Positions 1 to 6,577 of a stretch of DNA of 13,157 nucleotides are shown in pieces. A program made the translations under genes and the position numbers. Numbering within the stretch: position 1 is the first letter of the stretch; the number at the start of each line of letters is the position of its first letter. The notes under the pieces were generated by a model, which searched no databases, had not been told where the DNA came from, and saw only the letters and a program-made list of their open reading frames with translations. The stretch is from the NCBI GenBank assembly GCA_945878545.1, contig CAMCTQ010000021.1:1-13157 (forward strand), read 5' to 3'. The DNA comes from Rickettsia typhi (lineage in GTDB: Bacteria > Pseudomonadota > Alphaproteobacteria > Rickettsiales > Rickettsiaceae).

Positions 1-753
1 TATACAAATGCAAAACAGCTTATTGATGAAATAATGCAGCAGCTTAGCGACGGAAAAATAGTTGTTTGTCAAAAAAACAATGGCAATTGGCAAATTAACG
101 AGTGGATAAAAAAAGCCATTCTGCTAAACTTTAAAGTATCTGAGATGAAACTTTATGATGGAAATTGTATAAAATGGTATGACAAGGTAGATCCTCGTTT
201 TTTAAATTTTTCTGAAGAGGGGTTTAAGAAGGGTGGTTTTCGGATTGTACCTGGTGCTTTTATTCGCCAAGGTGCTTATATAGGCAAGAATGTTGTAGTC
301 ATGCCGTCTTTTATTAATATTGGCGCTCATATTGGTGATGCAACGATGATAGATAGCTTCGTCACTGTTGGTTCATGCGCGTATATTGGTAGGAATTGTC
401 ATATCTCTAGCGGTGTTGGTATTGGAGGGGTATTAGAACCATTACAAGCAAAACCAGTAATTATAGAGGATAATTGTTTTGTTGGAGCGGGGTCACAGAT
501 TGTAGAAGGAATGATAATTGAGGAAGGGGCGGTTATCAGTACAGGAGTTTTTATTGGTGCATCAACAAAGATTGTTGATCGTAGTAGCGGTAAGATTATT
601 TATGGTAAAATTCCTGCGTATTCAGTGGTTGTATCTGGAGTGCTTCCGTCAGCAGGAAATGATTTACCTGGGGTTTACTGCGCAGTTATTGTTAAGCAGG
701 TTGATAAAAAGACCAGGGAAAAAACAAGCCTAAATGAACTTTTGAGGGATTAA
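1..753 (+). CDS. dapD: 2,3,4,5-tetrahydropyridine-2,6-dicarboxylate N-succinyltransferase, 5' partial
   Basis: DapD transfers succinyl from succinyl-CoA to tetrahydrodipicolinate in the succinylase route to meso-diaminopimelate and lysine, in the cytosol. The reading frame is open from base 1, so the gene runs off the left edge. The ATG at 34 is internal, because the preceding codons (YTNAKQLIDEI) continue the N-terminal helical domain. About 250 residues are present against roughly 274 in E. coli DapD, so about 25 are missing. The left-handed beta-helix of hexapeptide repeats is clear (FIRQGAYIGKNVVVMPS, YIGRNCHIS, VIIEDNCFVGAGSQIVEG), as are the family signatures GVGIGGVLEPLQAKP and YCAVIVKQVDKKTR near the C-terminus. 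It ends in a TAA seven bases before dapE, and its last codons contain a GAGGG that can serve as the dapE ribosome binding site. The two genes are probably co-transcribed. Confidence 0.96.
   Translation, partial: YTNAKQLIDEIMQQLSDGKIVVCQKNNGNWQINEWIKKAILLNFKVSEMKLYDGNCIKWYDKVDPRFLNFSEEGFKKGGFRIVPGAFIRQGAYIGKNVVVMPSFINIGAHIGDATMIDSFVTVGSCAYIGRNCHISSGVGIGGVLEPLQAKPVIIEDNCFVGAGSQIVEGMIIEEGAVISTGVFIGASTKIVDRSSGKIIYGKIPAYSVVVSGVLPSAGNDLPGVYCAVIVKQVDKKTREKTSLNELLRD
744..748 (+). promoter_or_regulatory. Ribosome binding site of dapE inside the dapD coding end
   Basis: GAGGG lies 11 bases upstream of the dapE ATG and overlaps the last codons of dapD. The spacing is slightly long, but it is the only purine-rich match there and suggests coupling between the two genes. 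Confidence 0.5.
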
Positions 754-759
754 TTATAT

Positions 760-1908
760 ATGGCTATTGAGCAAGTTTTAGAAACTCTTGGTAAACTGGT
801 TAGTTTTAAATCTGTTACACCACAAAGTAGCGGGTCAATAGAATATATTGCCAAGTTATTGAGTAGTGTTGGGTTTTCTTGTGACATCCAGGTTTTTGGA
901 GAAAAAGAAGAAGAAAGAACGGTAAATTTATATGCAAGATATGGTACTAGTTCACCTAATATATGTTTTGCTGGGCACATAGATGTTGTGCCGCCAATGA
1001 ATGAAAATTTGTGGGATTACGATCCTTTTGAATTAAAAGTAGTTGGAGAAACGGTATACGGCCGGGGAACTGTTGATATGAAAGGAGCAATTGCTTGTGC
1101 CATGGTAGCTTCTTTAAATTATTTAAGAAATTATAAAGAACAAAACGGTTCGATCAGTTTTCTGCTAACTAGTGACGAAGAAGGTTGTGCAAAATATGGT
1201 ACAAAACCAATGCTTGAATATTTAGAGCAAAAAGGAGAAAAAATTGACTTTTCAATCCTTGGCGAGCCAACGGCAAGAGCGCATTTTGGTGATACTATTG
1301 CTATAGGTCGTCGTGGTAGTGTTAATTTTATTCTAACAGTCACGGGTAAACAGGGGCATGTAGCATATCCGCATACGGCGACTAATCCAATTACCAGTTC
1401 AGTAAAAGTTGCCATGGATTTAATGAATATAAATTTTGATGACGGTTCTGAATTTTTTGAAAAAACTAATTTAGAGATCACTTCATTTGATGTGGGGAAC
1501 GATGTGGTTAACATTATTCCAGAGAAGTCTACGCTTAAATTTAATGTTCGTTTTAACGATCGGCATAGTGCTAAAACCATATTTGGTATCGTGCTTGAAA
1601 CAATAGCAAAGCATGACGTGATATTTGATTTACAGTATGAATCATCAGCTGAATCTTTCGTTCAGGAATATTCAGAAAAAATGAAAAAATTTGCTAATAT
1701 TGTAAAAAATCAGTGCCATATTGCACCAGAAATAGACACTAATGGTGGAACGTCTGATGCGCGTTTTATTCATAAATATTCAGAAATAGTAGAATTTGGA
1801 TTAAGCTTTGACCAAGCTCACAAAATTAATGAACATACCAAAATTAGTGATTTACAAACCTTATATAACGTGTATTATACTTCTCTAGTTGAATTCTTAC
1901 AAAAATAG
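760..1908 (+). CDS. dapE: Succinyl-diaminopimelate desuccinylase
   Basis: DapE is a dinuclear zinc amidohydrolase of the M20 family that removes succinate from N-succinyl-LL-diaminopimelate, two steps after DapD. The 382-residue length is typical. The expected metal and catalytic residues are all visible: H73 and D75 in GHIDVVPP, D106 in GRGTVDMKGA, the general base E140 and metal ligand E141 in TSDEEG, E169 in LGEPT, and H354 near the C-terminus. The dimerisation or lid domain lies at about 180-295, with H200 in the conserved GKQGHVAYP. GGTSDARF at 329-336 is the conserved substrate loop. The ATG start sits 11 bases after GAGGG (744-748). The gene appears intact. With dapD it supplies diaminopimelate for peptidoglycan and lysine, so this lineage seems to have kept part of the pathway. 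Confidence 0.96.
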   Translation: MAIEQVLETLGKLVSFKSVTPQSSGSIEYIAKLLSSVGFSCDIQVFGEKEEERTVNLYARYGTSSPNICFAGHIDVVPPMNENLWDYDPFELKVVGETVYGRGTVDMKGAIACAMVASLNYLRNYKEQNGSISFLLTSDEEGCAKYGTKPMLEYLEQKGEKIDFSILGEPTARAHFGDTIAIGRRGSVNFILTVTGKQGHVAYPHTATNPITSSVKVAMDLMNINFDDGSEFFEKTNLEITSFDVGNDVVNIIPEKSTLKFNVRFNDRHSAKTIFGIVLETIAKHDVIFDLQYESSAESFVQEYSEKMKKFANIVKNQCHIAPEIDTNGGTSDARFIHKYSEIVEFGLSFDQAHKINEHTKISDLQTLYNVYYTSLVEFLQK

Positions 1909-1941
1909 TTGGATATTTTGCAACTAGAATGGATTCATAAT

Positions 1942-2026
1942 GCGGGTGTGGCGGAACTGGTAGACGCGCTAGATTTAGGTTCTAGTACCGCAAGGTGTGG
2001 GGGTTCAAGTCCCTCCATCCGTACCA
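1942..2026 (+). tRNA. tRNA-Leu (anticodon UAG), CCA encoded
   Basis: This is an 85-base class II tRNA that folds by eye. The acceptor stem is GCGGGTG/CATCCGT, with a G-U wobble at 1-72. The D-arm is followed by an anticodon stem CTAGA/TCTAG around the loop TTTAGGT, giving anticodon TAG at 1976-1978. A long variable arm ACCGCAAGGTGT follows, as expected for leucine tRNAs, then the T-arm with loop TTCAAGT, discriminator A2023 and an encoded CCA at 2024-2026. The loop and variable arm closely resemble E. coli tRNA-Leu(UAG). It reads CUA and probably other CUN codons. It stands alone, 33 bases after dapE and 50 bases before tig. No hairpin terminator is visible after it, only T-rich sequence. Confidence 0.97.
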
Positions 2027-2066
2027 AATTTATAATTTTATTTATATCAATTTTTTACTAAAGCTT

Positions 2067-2070
2067 TAGG
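2067..2070 (+). promoter_or_regulatory. Weak ribosome binding site of tig
   Basis: TAGG is placed six bases before the ATG at 2077. It is a partial match to the anti-SD complement but correctly spaced, and it supports that start codon. Confidence 0.4.
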
Positions 2071-2076
2071 TTCAAT

Positions 2077-3639
2077 ATGAAGATTACCGAAATAAAAAAT
2101 GACGATACCGATTTGCATGTTAGAGTAACTATCCCTTCAAAAGAAGTTGCTTCTGAGGTTGATAAGGAATTAGCTAAATTAGCTAAAGATGCAAAAATTG
2201 ATGGTTTCCGTGTTGGTAAGGTTCCAACGTCTTTTTTAAAGAAGAAATATGGTATTTCTTTAAGAGCTGATGCTGTAAGGAATAAAATTATCAAAGCGAT
2301 TGGTGATATTACAAAAGATAAAAATTTAAGGGCTATTGGTGATCCTGAAGTTGATGACATAAAAAACGAAGAAAACAAAGATCTGGAATTTACTCTAAAA
2401 TACCAGTTACTTCCAGAGATCACTATGCCTGATTTTAAAAAGATTTCTATTGAAAAGCCAGTTCTAGAATTGAAAGATAAGGATATAGATGAGCAGATGG
2501 AGCAATTGATAGGTGCTTCAAAAGAGTATAACAAGATTAGTAAATCGAAAGCCAAAAAGGGTGACCAAGTTACTATAGATGCTGTTGGATATGTAGATGA
2601 GAAAGCATTTGCTGGCGGCAAATTAACTGCTCATAAATTAGTACTTGGTAGTGGGGCATTTATACCTGGATTTGAAGAGCAGTTAATTGGAGCTAAGAGC
2701 GGTGATGATGTTTCTGTAAAAGTTGACTTTCCTAAAGAGTATCACGAAAAAACTCTTGCTGGAAAGCCTTCTGAATTTAAAGTTAAAGTTTTAGAAGTTC
2801 ATAACGAAACTCCAGCTAAGCTTGATGATGAATTTGCTAAGAAGTTTAATTTTGAGAGTTTAGAAAAATTGAGAGAGCAAATTGCAAAAAATATGCGCGA
2901 AGTTTATGAAGAACCAATTGAAACAATGATGAAAATGGAGCTCTTCGATAAACTAGAAACTATATTGAAATTTGATGTGCCAAAAGTGTTGCTTGATAGA
3001 GAGATTGGTATTTTAGAAAAACAAGCTCCGCAAATAGATGATGAAGAATTTAAAACGAAATCACAAGAAAACAAAGAAGCTTATTTCACAAAATTGGCGT
3101 CAAGAAGAGTGAAACTTGGGTTAATGCTTGCAGAATATGTGAAACTACAAAACGTGGAGATTGAGAAAGCTGATGTTCAAAAAGCAGTTATGGATCAAGC
3201 ACGAAATTTCCCAGGTAGAGAAAATGAGATTATTGATTTTTATGTAAAAAATCCTAATGCTCTTGAATCTCTAAAAGGCCCTATTTTAGAAGACAAAGCG
3301 GTCAAAATAATTTTTGAGAAAGAAGTAAAGCTGACTGAAAAACCTTATAATAAAGCTAAATTAGAAAAATTATTAGGAAAAGACAATCAGGTTCATTCTC
3401 ATGAGCATAGTCATGATGGATATACTCATACTCATGGACATACCCATGATGACCATACCCACAAACATTCTCATGATCATGTGCATGATGAAAATTGTAA
3501 ACACGATCATGATTATGATCGTGATGGTTATAGTCGTGTTCATAAGAAAGATCATATCAATAATCCTGAGACTTCTCACGATCATACTCGTGACCATAAT
3601 GATGGAAGAGATCAGAAAAAAGCTAAGCCTAAAAAATGA
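2077..3639 (+). CDS. tig: Trigger factor (ribosome-associated chaperone/PPIase) with a histidine-rich C-terminal tail
   Basis: Trigger factor binds near the ribosome exit tunnel and shields nascent chains. Domains in order are the N-terminal ribosome-binding domain (1-115) with the signature GFRVGKVP at 43-50, an FKBP-type peptidyl-prolyl isomerase domain (about 160-242, containing GDQVTIDAVGYV and FIPGFEEQLIGAKSGD), and the helical C-terminal chaperone domain (about 245-435, containing NFPGRENEIIDFY and LKGPILEDKAV). The core resembles rickettsial Tig as I remember it. The protein is 520 residues against about 430-450 usual. The excess is a hydrophilic tail from residue 440 with 21 histidines, mostly in HxH and HD repeats, plus one cysteine (C474) and a lysine-rich end. 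Such tails in other folding factors (for example E. coli SlyD) bind nickel or zinc. That role is inferred here. The gene is apparently monocistronic, with the start supported by TAGG six bases upstream. Confidence 0.96.
   Translation: MKITEIKNDDTDLHVRVTIPSKEVASEVDKELAKLAKDAKIDGFRVGKVPTSFLKKKYGISLRADAVRNKIIKAIGDITKDKNLRAIGDPEVDDIKNEENKDLEFTLKYQLLPEITMPDFKKISIEKPVLELKDKDIDEQMEQLIGASKEYNKISKSKAKKGDQVTIDAVGYVDEKAFAGGKLTAHKLVLGSGAFIPGFEEQLIGAKSGDDVSVKVDFPKEYHEKTLAGKPSEFKVKVLEVHNETPAKLDDEFAKKFNFESLEKLREQIAKNMREVYEEPIETMMKMELFDKLETILKFDVPKVLLDREIGILEKQAPQIDDEEFKTKSQENKEAYFTKLASRRVKLGLMLAEYVKLQNVEIEKADVQKAVMDQARNFPGRENEIIDFYVKNPNALESLKGPILEDKAVKIIFEKEVKLTEKPYNKAKLEKLLGKDNQVHSHEHSHDGYTHTHGHTHDDHTHKHSHDHVHDENCKHDHDYDRDGYSRVHKKDHINNPETSHDHTRDHNDGRDQKKAKPKK
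3394..3636 (+). other. Histidine-rich, putative metal-binding tail of trigger factor
   Basis: This stretch encodes residues 440-520 of Tig. It contains 21 histidines in 81 residues (440-507), alternating with D, S, T and G, then a basic end with KKAKPKK. The underlying DNA is a low-complexity run of CAT-rich codons, which could have expanded by slippage. The chaperone fold is complete before it, so it is an appended module. Confidence 0.85.
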
Positions 3640-3711
3640 GTTTAAATAGTTCTGAGTAAATGCTACGGTAGGGGTAGGTGCTATTTTAGATGTTATCTTC
3701 GTGAAATAGCT

Positions 3712-3783
3712 GTCATCCCCGTGAAAACGGGGATCTAGAAACCCGTGGCATTTAAGCTGGATTCTCGCCTGCGCGGGAATGAC
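3712..3783 (+). repeat. Short palindromic element (GTCAT...ATGAC), rickettsial palindromic-repeat type
   Basis: The 72-bp element is bounded by the inverted pair GTCAT (3712-3716) and ATGAC (3779-3783). Inside are two hairpins. One is CCCCGT-GAAA-ACGGGG (3717-3732), with six perfect pairs and a GAAA loop. The other is ATTCTCGC-CTGC-GCGGGAAT (3761-3780), with eight pairs including one T-G. Its GC content is far above the surroundings. It matches the style of dispersed palindromic elements common in Rickettsiales. It lies 72 bases after tig and could also stop or stabilise the tig transcript, though no T-tract follows. Confidence 0.8.
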
Positions 3784-3896
3784 AAGGGAGCGCGAGGAAA
3801 ATAAGACAATGAGGGTGATGGAATGACACCTACAATACGCTAACGCACCCAAGTTCAATGTGATTTACCATATATCTCAACCTAAAAAAACTATAT

Positions 3897-4235
3897 ATGT
3901 CATTATTTGAATTATTAGTTATATGTATAGTTGCGTTTCTTGTAATCAAGCCTGAAGACTTGCCGCAGATAGTAAAGAAAATCAAGGATTTCTACAGTTT
4001 TTTTACAAAAACAAAAACAGAAATTATCTCATATTTTGATCTAGATCAGAAGAGTGATATTGTTGCTGATGATGATATAGATCAAATAAATTTCTATTTA
4101 GAGAAGATTGCAAATCTTGGTAGTGGGTATGAAGGGGAATACTCTGTGAGCAAGGTGAGGGATCACTATCAAAAATTAGTCAAAGAGTCAATCAAAGTTA
4201 AGATTCAGCAAGATAACAAAAGTCCTAAGCAATAA
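3897..4235 (+). CDS. Small TatA/TatB-like membrane protein
   Basis: This is a 112-residue protein with one N-terminal transmembrane helix (about 3-17) followed by KPEDLPQIVKKIKDF (18-32). That matches the hinge and amphipathic helix of TatA/TatB proteins, where a G-P-x-x-L-P motif follows the membrane segment. The rest is charged and probably helical, which favours TatB over the shorter TatA. TatB works with TatC in export of folded proteins across the inner membrane, but no tatC is seen here. From memory it also resembles a small uncharacterised Rickettsia family (DUF2672-type) with the same start. No Shine-Dalgarno sequence is visible before the ATG. The gene stands alone between two palindromic elements, so it probably has its own promoter. 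The family fold call is fairly sure, the exact Tat role less so. Confidence 0.7.
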   Translation: MSLFELLVICIVAFLVIKPEDLPQIVKKIKDFYSFFTKTKTEIISYFDLDQKSDIVADDDIDQINFYLEKIANLGSGYEGEYSVSKVRDHYQKLVKESIKVKIQQDNKSPKQ

Positions 4236-4276
4236 GTTATAGCGTGATACATCAATTTCGTTGTTTTGTGGGGGAA

Positions 4277-4540
4277 CCCTCAGGGTAACTGCCTTAAAAA
4301 ATGGTTGAGTAACTTCCAACCGATGTCATCCCAGAATTTTGCTTTAGCAAAATATCTGGGATCCATGCAGTATATACCATAAACTAATTAATTATGTTAT
4401 GGTATATAGTGTTTCTGGATCCCACATAATAAGACTCGCAAATAAGCGCTAAAGCGCTTGTTCGTCTAATTTCTGGGATGACAGTCGTCGGTTTTTTATT
4501 TCCGTAAACGCCAACCTTTTTTAATGCGGTAGCCCTGTGG
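4277..4540 (+). repeat. Large nested palindromic element, outer arms
   Basis: The outer arms are imperfect inverted repeats: 4277-4307 on the left and 4512-4540 on the right. Paired blocks are CCCTCAGGG with CCCTGTGGG, TTAAAAAA (4294-4301) with TTTTTTAA (4517-4524), and GGTTG (4303-4307) with CAACC (4512-4516). Between them AACCGA (4318-4323) faces TCGTCGGTT (4485-4493), enclosing a second, better conserved palindrome. The whole fills most of the 427-base gap between the TatB-like gene and the next gene, and contains no convincing ORF. Confidence 0.7.
4325..4482 (+). repeat. Inner palindromic element GTCATCCCAGAA...TTCTGGGATGAC
   Basis: The 158-bp element has perfect 12-bp terminal inverted repeats (4325-4336 and 4471-4482). 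It holds three further hairpins. CCCAGAATTTTGCT (4330-4343) pairs with AGCAAAATATCTGGG (4346-4360), with one bulged A. TATATACCATAA (4371-4382) pairs perfectly with TTATGGTATATA (4397-4408), framed by TGGGATCC and GGATCCCA. AAGCGCT (4444-4450) pairs with AGCGCTT (4453-4459). The GTCAT/ATGAC ends are the same as in the 3712-3783 element, which suggests one family of dispersed palindromes. Confidence 0.8.
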
Positions 4541-4608
4541 GAACTCTCAAACAGTGGTCTTTATGTGTAATATTAATAAAGATCTTCATACTTAACTATA
4601 TATTTATT

Positions 4609-4637
4609 TTATTAAGCTACTGCGCCTATGGTAGAAT
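4609..4637 (+). promoter_or_regulatory. Possible promoter of the ADP-ribosyltransferase-like gene
   Basis: TAGAAT (4632-4637) matches the -10 consensus at five of six positions. TTATTA (4609-4614) is a poor -35 element, 17 bases upstream. In such AT-rich DNA this could be chance. Transcription would begin about 20 bases before the ATG. Confidence 0.3.
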
Positions 4638-4662
4638 GAGAGTTATTTAGTATGGTTAGCAT

Positions 4663-6129
4663 ATGTCTAAATCATTTGACGAATTAAGTAAAGAAAATGC
4701 AGAAGCTTTTGCAAAGGTAGACAAAGAAAAACAAAAGTTTAAGTATGCTTCTGGTCCTTTAAACAAAGATAAAGCTACTATAGAGCTTGAAAAAATATTT
4801 AATGATTTAGTTGAAGATTCCACTAAGCAAGATAAATCTGTAAAAATTACTTTAGATAACGGTCAATTGTTTTATCAGAAAGGAACAAATGATAAAGTGA
4901 ATTTGACTGATATTTTGAGCAAAGCAAACTTAACGCATCTAAACATAGATCCAGCACTAATTGAAACCTATTCTAAGATACCAGCTATTCACGATAATCC
5001 AGGGAATAAGCCCATATTAACTGAAGCTGGTTTTAAAAGCAAAATTAATGGAGCTACCCCTGTACAAAAAGAATATCTGAATGAATTAACATATGGGGAA
5101 TGTTTAGCAATTTATAGGTACACATCTCCTGATTATGCCAAAATTAATGGTCTTATGAGAGAGGATTATCAAAACTTAAAAAAACTAGGGGAGTTACAGG
5201 AAGAGACAGTAAAAAGCGCGCTAATGCATACGATTGTTGCTTCTTCTGCTTTAAGTAAGGTTCCAGATATTGATTTACCAACTGTTACAAGGCGTCAGGG
5301 TGATTTCGGCATAGATCAAATGATTGAGAATGTAAAAAAAAACAATGTTACTCAGGAAAAAGCTTTTACTAGTTCTTCGTTTGAAGACCTTGAAGAATTC
5401 AAACTAACCTATCCAAATCAGATTATATTGAAAAATGTTCAAGGGAAAGATATTAGTGCAATATCTTATTTTGGCAAAGAGAAGGAATATCTAATATCTC
5501 CATCAACACAACTTAAATGGACTGGCCATACCATGGATGGTGAAAACCATGTGTTTACAGTAGAAGGTAGCAATGTATTGCTAGATCAAAGGATGAAGAA
5601 AAATGCTACATCATTGACAGCTCTAGACCAAATAAGCCGAAAGGCTAAAGAAAAAGCTTATGAAGGTATAGAGAAAGCGAAAGAGAGAGTAGAGTCAGTA
5701 GAATCTACATTGAAAAAAGCAGCGAAGAGTGTAGCCGAAAAATTTTATGAAGTTGTAGATGATACAAAAGATGCGCTAATTCCTCAAGAGCGTAATCCAC
5801 GTACTATTTACTTCTCACGTCATGAGAAGCGTATGATGCGTAACCAACTCAAGAAGGATGAAGATGAGTTGGTATCAAAGAAAGTAGATAAAGATATCAG
5901 TGGTAACTTAAGTTCAAAATCGATGCCTCCGCTGCCTCAAACCCCAGTACAAGACCTACAGAAAGACAAAAGTCAGATGCAGATGGGAGAGCACAGGGTA
6001 AGTAGCAGGCTTATCGACATAGCACATAATATTGAGCATAAGCTTGAAAGTGAAAGATTGGTTGATCATGAGAAACATTCCGCTGAGGTTACGTTGTCAC
6101 ACAAAAAACCAGGGGAAAAAAGCCATTAG
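4663..6129 (+). CDS. Putative mono-ADP-ribosyltransferase (R-S-E class), candidate secreted effector
   Basis: This is a 488-residue protein that I do not recognise by name. The middle (about 135-305) carries the ordered hallmarks of toxin-type arginine ADP-ribosyltransferases. First is the helix AIYRYTSPDYAKINGLMR (149-166), matching the family pattern YT..Y..IN..LR. Next is an arginine in VTRRQGDF (R210 or R211) at the NAD-binding strand. Then FTSSSF (235-240) stands in for the F-x-S-T-S motif. Last is EKEYLISPSTQLKW (273-286) with the catalytic E-x-E as E273 and E275. Such enzymes transfer ADP-ribose from NAD to a protein, often actin or a GTPase. The N-terminus (1-130) is hydrophilic with no signal peptide. 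The C-terminus has a charged, probably coiled-coil stretch (325-370), a proline patch MPPLPQTP (421-428) and a basic, histidine-rich end. No toxin-immunity pair is adjacent. Secretion through a type IV or other system is inference. No clear Shine-Dalgarno sequence is seen. Confidence 0.72.
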   Translation: MSKSFDELSKENAEAFAKVDKEKQKFKYASGPLNKDKATIELEKIFNDLVEDSTKQDKSVKITLDNGQLFYQKGTNDKVNLTDILSKANLTHLNIDPALIETYSKIPAIHDNPGNKPILTEAGFKSKINGATPVQKEYLNELTYGECLAIYRYTSPDYAKINGLMREDYQNLKKLGELQEETVKSALMHTIVASSALSKVPDIDLPTVTRRQGDFGIDQMIENVKKNNVTQEKAFTSSSFEDLEEFKLTYPNQIILKNVQGKDISAISYFGKEKEYLISPSTQLKWTGHTMDGENHVFTVEGSNVLLDQRMKKNATSLTALDQISRKAKEKAYEGIEKAKERVESVESTLKKAAKSVAEKFYEVVDDTKDALIPQERNPRTIYFSRHEKRMMRNQLKKDEDELVSKKVDKDISGNLSSKSMPPLPQTPVQDLQKDKSQMQMGEHRVSSRLIDIAHNIEHKLESERLVDHEKHSAEVTLSHKKPGEKSH

Positions 6130-6149
6130 CAGTTAGTGCTGATTCTGTT

Positions 6150-6516
6150 AAAACCAACTAGAATTAATTGGTACACCGTAGTATATCACTTGCTAACCAG
6201 CCGTCAAGAAATAATGTTGATTTTGTGAGTTTGACCGAATGTGAGACTTGTCAATATTTTCTTGCTGCTCTTACCTTTGAGATACTGAACTAATTTTGAG
6301 ATGGAAATGCTTGTGGTACAGACATAACTATATGTACGTGGTCAGGGCTTAACGATCCAGAAACAATATCAACATAGTTAGCTAAACATATTTCCCTGAT
6401 CAGTTCCTTAACTCTACTAGCAACTGCACCAACAATTACTCGATAGCAATATTTAGTGCACCAAATAATATGCTACTTTAAGTCATATATACTACGTGAT
6501 CCTTTTGCGAAGCCAT
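6150..6516 (-). pseudogene. Degenerate IS200/IS605-family transposase tnpA
   Basis: Read on the minus strand, a decayed Y1 transposase is recognisable. It starts MASQKDHVVYMT at 6516, then a frameshift, then HIIWCTKYCYRVIVGAVA, VKELIREICLANYVDIVSG and SPDHVHIVMSVP. The HVH at 6340-6332 is the HUH metal-binding motif. After PSQN a stop (TAG, 6292-6290) follows what looks like a one-base deletion, since VQYLKGKSSKKIL continues in another frame. Beyond about 6250 the match fades, and the segment that should hold the catalytic tyrosine is not recognisable. The left boundary given is approximate. The element is dead but shows that an IS200-type insertion once occurred here. It occupies most of the 448-base gap between the neighbouring genes. 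Confidence 0.85.
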
Positions 6517-6537
6517 TTAATTATAATACTAAAGTGG

Positions 6538-6549
6538 TTGCCAAGGCAA
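6538..6549 (-). repeat. Small hairpin near the 5' end of the IS200 remnant
   Basis: TTGCC-AA-GGCAA forms a five-pair stem just upstream of the transposase start. IS200-type elements carry subterminal hairpins, so this may be an end of the old element. No T-tract follows, so a terminator role for the acyltransferase gene is less likely. Confidence 0.35.
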
Positions 6550-6577
6550 GGGTGTTATGGACATAACTATAAAAGTT

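Noticed and set aside
1131..1580. Minus-strand open frame inside dapE
   Set aside because: It lies wholly opposite conserved DapE catalytic motifs and resembles no protein.
1936..1941. CATAAT just before tRNA-Leu as a -10 element
   Set aside because: It abuts the first tRNA base, so transcription would start inside the tRNA. Read-through from dapE is more plausible.
2058..2621. Minus-strand open frame of 187 codons opposite tig
   Set aside because: It is antisense to conserved trigger-factor domains, with serine- and phenylalanine-rich composition expected of a shadow.
3401..3649. Plus-strand frame rich in M, I and V
   Set aside because: It is a frame shadow of the CAT-rich histidine tail of tig, with biased low-complexity composition.
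3373..3858. Long minus-strand open frame of 161 codons
   Set aside because: Half is the reverse of the repetitive His-tail codons of tig and the rest is a translation of the palindromic element (VIPAQARIQ and LDPRFHGDD are typical repeat translations). It is not a gene.
4277..4540. Palindromic cluster considered as a CRISPR array
   Set aside because: There are no regularly spaced identical direct repeats with unique spacers. The repeats are inverted and each occurs once.
6321..6571. Repeated 12-mer GACATAACTATA at 6321 and 6560 as possible target duplication
   Set aside because: The first copy falls within the transposase coding sequence (the IVMSV region), so it cannot be a flanking duplication of that element. 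It is probably chance in AT-rich DNA.
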